Below, piece after piece: positions 15,681 through 23,200 of a stretch of 29,603 bases of DNA. The notes beneath the pieces were generated by a model. That model worked only from the letters and a program-made list of their open reading frames with translations, searched no databases and was not told where the DNA came from. The stretch is from positions 1-29,603 of IMG/VR virus record IMGVR_UViG_3300042568_000509. One strand, given 5' to 3'. Source of the DNA: a virus. Every line of letters begins with the position of its first letter. Positions within the stretch are counted from its first letter, which is position 1. The translations under genes were made by a program, and so were the position numbers.

Positions 15681-15947
15681 ATGGCTCGTAACACACTAGC
15701 AGGTAAGGGGACGGGTAGATATAACAAGTCTACAGGCAGGGACTACGGATATGATAAGGAGTACCAGTCTTCAGAAGAAAGAAAGAGATACAGGGTTCGT
15801 CTTAATAAGAAGAATAGGGAGGCTGGGACATACGGTAACAAGGATGGTAAGGACGCGTCTCATACAAAGAGAGGGGAGCTAGTAATGGAGCCTAAATCAA
15901 AGAACAGAGCTAGAAACGGTCACAACGGTAGATCTACAAAAAAATGA
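15681..15947 (+). CDS. Small basic protein with TYGNKDGKDASH motif
   Basis: An 88-residue protein beginning MARNTLAGKGTGRYNKS. I chose ATG 15681, one base after the preceding stop, rather than the upstream in-frame ATG 15549 that would run through the previous gene. The central stretch KKNREAGTYGNKDGKDASH followed by NRARNG is a pattern I recognise from small proteins near structural genes in aquatic phages; the function is not known. It is rich in lysine, arginine, glycine and tyrosine. It overlaps the next gene by four bases (ATGA). Confidence 0.8.
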   Translation: MARNTLAGKGTGRYNKSTGRDYGYDKEYQSSEERKRYRVRLNKKNREAGTYGNKDGKDASHTKRGELVMEPKSKNRARNGHNGRSTKK

Positions 15948-16324
15948 GCGTCGCCAAGAAATCCAATCCTGCTCTTTGGGAGAAAGCTAAGTCGCAAGCA
16001 AAAGCTCGTATGGGTGGTAAACATTCCGCAAGAGCGATGCAACTAGCTGTCTCCATCTACAAGAAGGCAGGAGGGAAATACAAGGGCGCTAAGGCATCAT
16101 CTAACAAACTAGCCAAGTGGACTAAGCAGAAATGGAGAACAAAGTCTGGTAAGCCATCTGGAGAGACTGGAGAGCGGTACCTACCAGAGAAGGCTATCAA
16201 GTCATTGTCGTCAGCAGAATACGCTGCTACAACAGCTGCTAAGAGAAAAGGAACGAAGAAAGGAAAGCAGTTTGTTAAGCAGCCAAAGTCTATCGCCAAG
16301 AAAGTAAAGCCATATAGAAAATGA
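15944..16324 (+). CDS. Small basic protein, DUF5872-like
   Basis: A 126-residue protein with the family signature: LWEKAKSQAKARMGGKHSAR near the start, KLAKWTKQKW in the centre, and SGKPSGETGERYLPEKAIKS, EYAATTAAKRKG, KGKQFVKQPKSIAKK towards the end. I recall this as DUF5872, a family of unknown function from phages and large DNA viruses (from memory, not checked). It is highly basic and probably virion-associated or DNA-binding. ATGA overlaps join it to both neighbours, so several basic proteins are made from one message. Confidence 0.85.
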   Translation: MSVAKKSNPALWEKAKSQAKARMGGKHSARAMQLAVSIYKKAGGKYKGAKASSNKLAKWTKQKWRTKSGKPSGETGERYLPEKAIKSLSSAEYAATTAAKRKGTKKGKQFVKQPKSIAKKVKPYRK

Positions 16325-16521
16325 AAGCAAAAGCAAAACACAGAGGCTTCAAAGCGGTTCAGAAAGAGATTTCTAAAAAACAAGGCATCTCGATGGAACG
16401 CGCTGGAGCTATTCTAGCAGCTGGGGCAAGAAAGGCCTCGCCAGCTGCAATCAAGGCAAACCCACGCCTTAAGAAAATTAGAGGGGTAGTAAAGAAAAAA
16501 TCATCAGCAAAAAAGAAATAA
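16321..16521 (+). CDS. Small lysine/alanine-rich protein, 66 aa
   Basis: Begins MKAKAKHRGFKAVQKEISKK and contains GISMERAGAILAAGARKASP, which reads as two helices around a conserved-looking core, then a histone-H1-like lysine tail (VVKKKSSAKKK). Similar short proteins occur beside the DUF5872 gene in other phages as far as I recall. No known function. ATGA overlap upstream and a TAA-TC-ATGGC junction downstream. Confidence 0.75.
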   Translation: MKAKAKHRGFKAVQKEISKKQGISMERAGAILAAGARKASPAAIKANPRLKKIRGVVKKKSSAKKK

Positions 16522-16523
16522 TC

Positions 16524-16865
16524 ATGGCAGCAAACAAAAACATCCCACCGAAGGTTAAAGACTTTCTCCAGAATATTGGAGATAAACTTTCGCAAAAAAA
16601 GGCAAACAAGCCTATGAGCCAGAAGAAAATGGACAAGCTAAAGAGAATGGCTACATTTTCAGATAAAGCAAAATCTAATCTTAGAATTGGCGGAACAGCA
16701 GTAGCAGCAACAGTTGGAGCTGCTTATGGAAAGAAAATAGTACAAGGAACAAAAAAGGTTGTAAAAAAGACTAAGAAGGCTGTTAAAAATGTGGTTAATT
16801 CAATGAAGTCCGTTGAACCTAAAAGAAACAAGGACGGCGTACCAATGCGTAGTCCTAAAAAATAA
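16524..16865 (+). CDS. Lysine-rich protein with a short hydrophobic glycine/alanine segment, 113 aa
   Basis: Two basic halves flank a small-residue hydrophobic segment, RIGGTAVAATVGAAYGKKI (about 52-70), which is long enough for a weak membrane or helix-packing segment. The C-terminal half (KKVVKKTKKAVKNVV) is an amphipathic lysine helix like that of histone H1 or antimicrobial peptides. It could insert in membranes during DNA ejection or bind DNA. The start is two bases after the previous stop (TAA-TC-ATG). Confidence 0.7.
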   Translation: MAANKNIPPKVKDFLQNIGDKLSQKKANKPMSQKKMDKLKRMATFSDKAKSNLRIGGTAVAATVGAAYGKKIVQGTKKVVKKTKKAVKNVVNSMKSVEPKRNKDGVPMRSPKK

Positions 16866-16871
16866 ACAACC

Positions 16872-17216
16872 ATGGCAACTAAAAAAAATCCAATTCCTCC
16901 TCAGCTAAAGCAGCAGATGAAGGAACAAGTAAGAGAGGGCTTAAAGAAAGCAGGTAAAGTTATTGCACCAATGGCAGCAGCCACAGTTGCAATGTTCAAA
17001 AGGAAGCCAGAAGTAAAGCTTGAGCAAAAAGGTATGCGCCAAGAGGCAAGAGCAGAAAGAAAGACAGCCCGTGCTGCAAAAATCACTGCAAAAGGCGGTT
17101 CAGCAACAAGAGCCGCTAAGCTCACCAGTAAGGCAAGTAATCTGAAATCAAAGTCAGCTGCCAACCTAAAGGCTGCTGAGGTAATCTACAAATCAAAAAA
17201 CCCTAAAATGAAGTAA
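16872..17216 (+). CDS. Lysine/alanine/arginine-rich protein, 114 aa
   Basis: Very basic, low complexity: QQMKEQVREGLKKAGKVIAP, a short hydrophobic patch MAAATVAMF (about 35-43), then many alanine-lysine-arginine repeats (RAERKTARAAKITAKGG). It has the same plan as the previous gene: basic, hydrophobic patch, basic. The two may be diverged duplicates, but no alignment was run. Role in DNA condensation or membrane interaction is inferred. Confidence 0.7.
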   Translation: MATKKNPIPPQLKQQMKEQVREGLKKAGKVIAPMAAATVAMFKRKPEVKLEQKGMRQEARAERKTARAAKITAKGGSATRAAKLTSKASNLKSKSAANLKAAEVIYKSKNPKMK

Positions 17217-17218
17217 TC

Positions 17219-17410
17219 ATGGCAAACAAGAAATCAAAGGTTCAAGAGGTTATCGACAAGGTAATCGGGACTAAAGAAGAGCAAGTAGTAGAAGCACAAG
17301 TAGTAGAAGAAACGCAGCCAGAACAGCCACAGCCACAAGCAAAGGCTACTGACTATGTTCACAAGGAGCTTCCTAGTCTATTGGCCCTACGTAAAAAATT
17401 TGGAAAATAA
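17219..17410 (+). CDS. Small protein with basic ends and acidic glutamine/proline-rich centre, 63 aa
   Basis: Starts MANKKSKVQEVIDKVIGTKE, then EEQVVEAQVVEETQPEQPQP, and ends in ELPSLLALRKKFGK. It differs from its neighbours in having an acidic, flexible centre, so it might bridge or chaperone the basic proteins. No family recognised. Start two bases after the previous stop. Confidence 0.65.
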   Translation: MANKKSKVQEVIDKVIGTKEEQVVEAQVVEETQPEQPQPQAKATDYVHKELPSLLALRKKFGK

Positions 17411-17428
17411 CCCCTAAAACAAATAATC

Positions 17429-17884
17429 ATGGCAATTTTTAAAAAACAGGACAAGAATCCTAAAGCAAAAACAACAAAACCAGCTGCCGTTTCGCCAGCA
17501 AAAGCAAAAGCTCAAAAAGCAGCGCAAGACTTAAAAGTAAAAGCACTTCAATCTAAGGCTAAAGCAGCTAAGTCAAAAGCAGCATCAAGCAAAATGCGTA
17601 GTGAAAATACTCCTATGCCATTAGCAAAAGGTCAGCCAGTACAAAGATTGATTAGAGCAAGTAATAGAGCAATGGGTCTTTCAGGAAAGGATATTATGAA
17701 AGAGGAAGCAAGAGATAATAGATTTACTGAAGATATGTATCCAGAGATTTACAAAAAAAATAAAACTAAAGCCGAAAAAGCTGATTCAGCCCTTCTTACA
17801 AACAAAGTTTTTGACGCTGCTTTTGGTACTCGTAAAATCCAGTACAATAAAGTACGTAAGCCAAAAATGCGTGGAGGTAAATAA
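17429..17884 (+). CDS. Lysine/alanine-rich protein with a structured C-terminal half, 151 aa
   Basis: The first half (about 1-65) is a histone-H1-like array of alanine, lysine and proline (AKAKAQKAAQDLKVKALQSK). The second half looks folded, with IRASNRAMGLSGKDIMKEEA and FDAAFGTRKIQYNK, ending in the basic tail KPKMRGGK. It is preceded by an 18-base gap ending in ATAATCATGGC, the same start context as several neighbours. Unknown function; probably another DNA- or capsid-associated protein. Confidence 0.7.
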   Translation: MAIFKKQDKNPKAKTTKPAAVSPAKAKAQKAAQDLKVKALQSKAKAAKSKAASSKMRSENTPMPLAKGQPVQRLIRASNRAMGLSGKDIMKEEARDNRFTEDMYPEIYKKNKTKAEKADSALLTNKVFDAAFGTRKIQYNKVRKPKMRGGK

Positions 17885-17886
17885 TT

Positions 17887-17951
17887 ATGGCAGCAATTAA
17901 AAAGGCTCTCAAGGCATGATGGGCTACGGCTCAAAGAGAATGGGTATGTAA
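17887..17951 (+). pseudogene. Frameshifted or recoded microgene, 21 aa if joined
   Basis: After the same TAA-N2-ATGGC start context a frame begins at 17887 but stops after ten codons (MAAIKKALKA, TGA 17917-17919). A second frame reads MMGYGSKRMGM from 17916 to 17951. If one A is added to the A5 run at 17899-17903, or the ribosome slips back one base at AAA-AAG, the two halves join as MAAIKKGSQGMMGYGSKRMG plus M. Either a real frameshift mutation, a sequencing error in a homopolymer, or programmed slippage would explain this. The alternative is two unrelated short peptides coupled by ATGA. Confidence 0.45.
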
Positions 17952-17979
17952 TTACCCGTGTTGTGTGTTTATGTGTTTC

Positions 17980-18008
17980 AGAGAGCCGCGCAAGTGGCTC
18001 TTTGTATT
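17980..18008 (+). terminator. Rho-independent terminator with GCAA tetraloop
   Basis: Stem AGAGCCGC (17982-17989), GCAA loop (GNRA type), and GTGGCTCT (17994-18001) with one G-U pair; flanking pairs can extend it to 17980. It is followed by a broken T run (TTTGTATTT). It closes the basic small-protein unit. Confidence 0.75.
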
Positions 18009-18023
18009 TGACGCTCTTTTTAT

Positions 18024-18031
18024 TACATTTG
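18024..18031 (+). promoter_or_regulatory. Bacteroidota-type promoter (TACATTTG with upstream TTG)
   Basis: TAnnTTTG with a TTG at 18002-18004, exactly 19 bases upstream, inside the preceding terminator's T run. ATG 18036 follows four bases after the box, so the message may start at or very near the start codon. Drives the ring protein and tail-hub unit. Confidence 0.7.
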
Positions 18032-18035
18032 TACT

Positions 18036-18890
18036 ATGACAGGCGTAGAGATAAACCAGATATATTCTCAACAGATAGGCCAGACGTACTCTGGGATAGA
18101 GGATATTCCCAAGAAGAACAGACGCTTCAAGAAGGCTCTAATCAACGCCATCGAGGAGAAGTATCGAAACCTAAACGAGCAACGCGAATTCGATGAGATA
18201 AGGAGCCTGATATCTAGTCAGGAGTTAACTCCTACTAATAACTACATCGATTTTGTTATTAACAATACTGCTCATGTATTAGCCGTAAAGGCTAAGTACA
18301 AGAGAACAATTCCAGGATTGACTATAAAGGACATCACAAACACTAGTCCTATAGTTCTAGACCTGTTCACGCCAAACAACATCAGGACTGGCGATACTAT
18401 CCTGCTAGAGAACGTGCAGGGTAACACAGCCGCAAACGGCGAGTTCACTGCAATCGTAAAGAATAGATTTAAGATTGAGCTTTATACTGCTAACGGTCCT
18501 ACAACAGGTAATGGTAAGTTCGTTCAATCACCACTAACAAAGATCTCAAGGGTGTTCTATAACTATTGTCAGTTCCTAAAGAGCGATGAGAAGATCTCGT
18601 CATTCAAGGGAGCAACAGAGGACTATCCGCTATACGAGATACGAGATGGAGGTATATACTTCTATCCATATGCACAGGGTAGTATAGCGCCGTCAAAAAT
18701 CACTATAGACCAGATAAATACAGTTACACTAGAGTTTGATCTAGCAGATAATTCAATCAACTATTCAGCAACATATCCTGATAAGTTCATTTACCACGTA
18801 ATTGATCTAGCGGCCAAGGACTTCGATATCACATTCAGAGACTATCAGAACTCACAGGCAACGGATCAGCAAATATTACTTAACCCATGA
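18036..18890 (+). CDS. Connector/ring protein with an inserted beta domain
   Basis: A 284-residue protein, first gene of the tail-connector unit. The N-terminal helices (about 20-65) and the segment SRVFYNYCQFLKSDEKISSF fit a portal-proximal ring or head-tail adaptor. Between them lies a compact beta domain (about 97-163) with RTGDTILLENVQGN, TAANGEFTAIVKNRF and GPTTGNGKF. The pattern GD-x-V/I-x-N-V-x-GN-x-AANG is known to me as a small recurring domain of phage tail and connector proteins. The same type of domain appears in the giant gene four positions downstream. By gene order this corresponds to a ring protein of crAss-like phages. The stop overlaps the next start (ATGA). Confidence 0.65.
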   Translation: MTGVEINQIYSQQIGQTYSGIEDIPKKNRRFKKALINAIEEKYRNLNEQREFDEIRSLISSQELTPTNNYIDFVINNTAHVLAVKAKYKRTIPGLTIKDITNTSPIVLDLFTPNNIRTGDTILLENVQGNTAANGEFTAIVKNRFKIELYTANGPTTGNGKFVQSPLTKISRVFYNYCQFLKSDEKISSFKGATEDYPLYEIRDGGIYFYPYAQGSIAPSKITIDQINTVTLEFDLADNSINYSATYPDKFIYHVIDLAAKDFDITFRDYQNSQATDQQILLNP

Positions 18891-19558
18891 CACGCAAACA
18901 ATACGTAGATATATTGCAAGCAGAGACGGCTGGTGGTAACATCACCGATGAGGTTAGAATGGACTACAGGCTCATGGGGGCTATGCTAGACATTGCTAGA
19001 GAGAAGGCTATAGTTACATACGTAACGCAGAAGAAGGTGGTGCCAGCGATGCTGTATCAGACAACATATCCTCAGTTCAGAAGCGAGGTGCAGGAAGATA
19101 ACTGCAATACGCTATTCCCATTCCCATCTAAGACCATCCAGACAGACGCTGCATTCTCAGGTATCGCGTACATCGGTGGCGAGGACGGGAAGACGCCATA
19201 TATAAGGTCAGCAAACCAGGCCGACTACGCCAACCAGATGCAGCACTTCTTGATGTATGCTATATCGTCAAAGAACCCTGTGTCTATTTATATTCCAGAG
19301 TTCAACATGGTTAAGATAAACAAGACCCCAGGCCAGCTTCCAAAGAGAATCATGGTCACAGGTGTGTTTACTAACCCTACGCTAATACCAGAATACAACG
19401 AGCAGTTTGATGACTATCCTATCACAATGGAGATCTTCACAATGGCGAAGGACTACCTGTTACAGATCGACATCAGACAGGTATTATCAACAGTACCAGA
19501 CGACATAAGCAACTCATCAGACGACGCATCAGTAGCGGCACAAGCTCCTAGGAAATGA
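18887..19558 (+). CDS. Ring/connector protein, 223 aa
   Basis: Start RKQYVDILQAETAGGNITDE and MDYRLMGAMLDIAREKAIVT resemble the N-terminal helices of ring proteins of crAss-like phages. The rest is mixed beta, rich in aromatic and proline residues (YIPEFNMVKINKTPG), with a flexible acidic C-terminus (DDISNSSDDASVAAQAP). It would stack under the portal to form the connector. ATGA overlaps with both neighbours indicate near-stoichiometric coupled translation. The assignment rests on order, size and loose resemblance. Confidence 0.6.
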   Translation: MTRKQYVDILQAETAGGNITDEVRMDYRLMGAMLDIAREKAIVTYVTQKKVVPAMLYQTTYPQFRSEVQEDNCNTLFPFPSKTIQTDAAFSGIAYIGGEDGKTPYIRSANQADYANQMQHFLMYAISSKNPVSIYIPEFNMVKINKTPGQLPKRIMVTGVFTNPTLIPEYNEQFDDYPITMEIFTMAKDYLLQIDIRQVLSTVPDDISNSSDDASVAAQAPRK

Positions 19559-20241
19559 AAAGAAGTATAGCCACACCAATAGCACTTAAGTCTGTAGTAG
19601 CCTCGGCTAAGCAGCAGTTAAGAATCGGGCAAACGTCCGAGCATGATGCTATGTTCTATAGACTAGCAGACGAGGCGCTAGGTCAGATAGGATCGCTAGA
19701 TACGTTCGTTAAGCAGACCGAGTGCTTCGATATCGAAGACTATAAGTTCGAGCTTCCTAATGGCTTTGTTCGTCCGATAGCATTAAGGCTTGAGGGCGAC
19801 ACCACGATGAAGGCCAACAGCAATGTGACATACTTCAACCAGGAGTTTATCCGTCAGTGCCAGTGCGACGACCCAGAGGTAAGGAATTATCCAGACCTAC
19901 AGTCCACGGGTGAGATAATCAATGGTTACTGGATGTTCAACACGGATGTGAAGGCTACTAAGGCTGTGATGACCTACCTATCTAGGAACCTAGACGAGGA
20001 CTGCATGATGATCATGTACGAGAACCAGGAACGTGCCGTAAGGTCTTATATTAGCTGGAACTTCACAAGGATGTACTTTGAGATGTTCCCCCCAAATATA
20101 TCGGAGTCATACAGACAAGAATGGATGGCACAGAGAAGATATTTGATAGGTGAATCGTTCCAGCGTGAATACTTGAACAACAGAACGCAGATAGGGTCAA
20201 TCTATCGCGCACTTATCAATAATCAAAACTTCTCTATATAA
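19555..20241 (+). CDS. Ring/connector protein, 228 aa (P22 gp4-like candidate)
   Basis: Helical N-terminus (SVVASAKQQLRIGQTSEHDA, FYRLADEALGQIG), a central beta segment (YKFELPNGFVRPIALRLEGD), then a helical C-terminus with QEWMAQRRYLIGESFQREYL. This two-helix, beta, helix plan resembles adaptor proteins of the P22 gp4 type that sit on the portal. It is coupled to the preceding gene by ATGA and its stop shares a base with the next start (TAATG at 20239-20243). Confidence 0.6.
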   Translation: MKRSIATPIALKSVVASAKQQLRIGQTSEHDAMFYRLADEALGQIGSLDTFVKQTECFDIEDYKFELPNGFVRPIALRLEGDTTMKANSNVTYFNQEFIRQCQCDDPEVRNYPDLQSTGEIINGYWMFNTDVKATKAVMTYLSRNLDEDCMMIMYENQERAVRSYISWNFTRMYFEMFPPNISESYRQEWMAQRRYLIGESFQREYLNNRTQIGSIYRALINNQNFSI

Positions 20242-23200
20242 TGCCATCAGTACAGTTACGAAGCTTTGGGGGACTAAATACAGACAGCCACGTTCAGGAT
20301 ATTCGCAATGGTGACTACACCGATGCGAAGAATATAGAACACGTTAGCGCTGAGAAGGGTGAGTCATTAGCCATCACGCCAAGGACTGGTAACGAGTTTG
20401 CTTTTGACTTAGGTTCTGTTACTGCACAGGGCAAGAGATATCTATTTAAGTTTTCTCTTGAGTCTCCAGATGGTATTTTTTATATCAGAATAAAGAACTC
20501 TAATGGCGTAACTGATTTTATACCAACATTGGTTGGATTAGTTTACATCCCTTCTAGAAATGATTTTGAATCTGCGATTGTATCGGCATGGAACGGCTTT
20601 AGAGTAATAGACGCAACTTCTGATCCTATTATAGCTCCATCTATTGATTCAACAAAAGAGCTTGCTTATATAGTAGAGCCAGATCCGAATTCACCTGTTC
20701 AAGCGAACTATGAATTAACTGTAGTAGAAAACTACTTTATTGTAAATGAAATTATTGAACTAGAAGGTGGAGGTATATCTGGATCTATTGACATAGAATG
20801 CATCACAGAGTGCATACCGCTATCAAGAGAGGGTCAATTAGAGGTTATAGGGTCTAAGGATATACTCGGTGATTTATTTATTATATCGTCAAATAAGAGA
20901 GAGGACCCAGTAGAGGTAAATCTTTTTTTTACTGTTGTAGATATTATAGCTAACGGAGTAGCTGTAAATATAACTTTTAATAGTGAATATCAACAGTATT
21001 TATACCCTGGTCAAGAGATATACATATCAGGCGTAGAAGGCCTTACATCACTTAATGGGTTATACACAATTTCTTCACTTGTTAACCCTTTAACTGTACA
21101 AATACTAAACTTCATAGAGGTACAGAACATAGACAATGGCAACCCATCTCAGCCTTATGTTCAAGGAACAGGAAAGGCTACACTTAATCCATTTGGCATA
21201 GGTGAGATAGGTGTTGCGACAAAGAACGAGTCTAGAAACGAGTGGACATACACCAGGTTACTTAGATCAAGGGAGCTTAACTTCTGGATTAAGCATCAGT
21301 TTGATATGGAGGGCGAGGTTTCTTTTAACAGGAAGTCTTTGTATTTCACAGACGACTTTAACCCGCCTAAGCTTTTCTATTACAGAAACTCAGCCCCGTA
21401 TGTACAGGATGGCGCTATAAAGGGGATATACCCTGATTATGGAATCTTCAACTACGACAGTATATCTGACCAGACAAACCATATACTAGGCCAGCCAAGC
21501 ATAGATATTGATCTAGTAGAGCAGCAACAAGGGGGCGGTGGTTTATATGTTGGGAATCATAGGTATTTTGTTAGAGGCGTTCTTGGAGATGGAAGTTATA
21601 CAGACTGGTCTTTGCCATCTGGTGCTGTACCTGTTTATTTTGAGAGATTTAATGGTGATCCAAGAAAGATTATAGGTAATATATCAGGGACAGCAACATA
21701 TAAGCAGAATGTTCTTAGGATATCAAATCTAAATTCAAGTCTTTATAAATTCATTGAAGTTGCTTGTATTCTATATATTGACCTAGCTGTTGATACTACA
21801 ACATACGGAGTGTTCAATAGATTTGCCGTATCAGAAGATGTAGATTTTCTAATTATAACTCATACAGGAAGAGAGGAGGGCGTAGATCTGATCCCAGAAG
21901 AATTAAGCATTCAGACGGAAGTAGTATCTAAGGCTAAGAATAATGCTATAGTAGATAATAGATATATTCTATCAAATCTTACTATTCCGAACGACGATTT
22001 CTCTGATATACTAAATGCATTTACATATAGTATAAAAAAGAAAGATATATCAAGGGTCAATACATATCCTAACTTTTCTGTTGGCGGGCATCAGGATCCA
22101 ATGAATGTATTTTATTATACAGGCTATATGCTCAATGAGACATATAGAATTGGATGTAGATTCAAGTACAAGAGTGGCTATGCAAGTCCTGTCTATAAAA
22201 TATTTGATGTAACAATAGATACAGAGCAAACATCGTCAGACAATAAAAGAACAGCAGGGCTTGATAATTATGATTTAGTTAGCTTGAGCACAACTAGCCA
22301 AGGAAGACAAAATTACGTGCCTTATATAGAGATATCATCACCAGATCTTTCAAGTTTCCTAATTGATGGAATACAAGCATCTCAAGTTATAGATAGAATA
22401 GAGTATTTTAGGGCTGAAGTAAAGAATCCAACAATTGTAGGATATGGTTTCGCTGTAAATCACGTAAAGGCGATGACATTGGGATCCAAGTGGCCTCCAT
22501 TATTTATTTCATCAACATATAATCAGGTTAGATCTACTGGGTGGTACATAACATCAGCTCAACCAACATCAGCGCAGGATTCATCTAGTCCAATTAGCAA
22601 TGGGCCAATGGTTACTTATGAATTCCCTTTTATAGTGTATAGTCAAGCAAGTCCTGGATCTGGAACTGCAACAGGTGGATTTCCAGGAGGAGTGTCATCA
22701 GAGTACCTATTGCCTTCAAGTGTTCAATATTACGATCCAAATTATACAATGAATTCTGGACCATTATCTGGAAAAGAAGGCGGGTATATTTGGAAGGATG
22801 ATATAGTTAGTATATATTTAATAGATTCTATAATTACTGAAGGTAAGATAGATGTTATTCCTAACGATATAATTATAAATATAGGACAGGCAGATGGTAA
22901 TATAAGATATACATCATATTTAAATCCTCCATACAGTTATTATATAGAGTTATTTAATCAATATAATTCGACTCAAAAACAGGAGGTTCCAATAGAAAAC
23001 TCTGTTTATATTAATTCCAACGAAATTTCTTCATTCGAGGGATCATGGGTCGCTAAATATGCAGGAGTTGATCAAAATACAAATGGGCAAAGAGCTATAT
23101 ATTTTATACCGAATATTGAAGCAGCTATAGACTATTCAAGTTTAGATACTTTTGATTTAACGCAGAATAATATAAGAATTGAATTTGCTGTTTATAACCA

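Noticed and set aside
16000-17900. Direct DNA repeats or a CRISPR-like array in the lysine-rich genes
   Set aside because: The recurring AAAGCAAAAGC-like strings are codon runs for lysine and alanine, of irregular spacing and in frame; there are no constant repeats with spacers.
17887-18035. TGA read as an amino acid (stop reassignment) to extend the 17887 microgene
   Set aside because: Reading through gives a cysteine- and tryptophan-rich nonsense tail across the terminator, and other genes in the window use TGA as a normal stop (for example 2932-3120 and terL's neighbours).
17963-18196. 77-residue + strand frame across the 17980 terminator
   Set aside because: It crosses a terminator and a promoter and overlaps the ring-protein gene in another frame; cysteine- and arginine-rich shadow translation.
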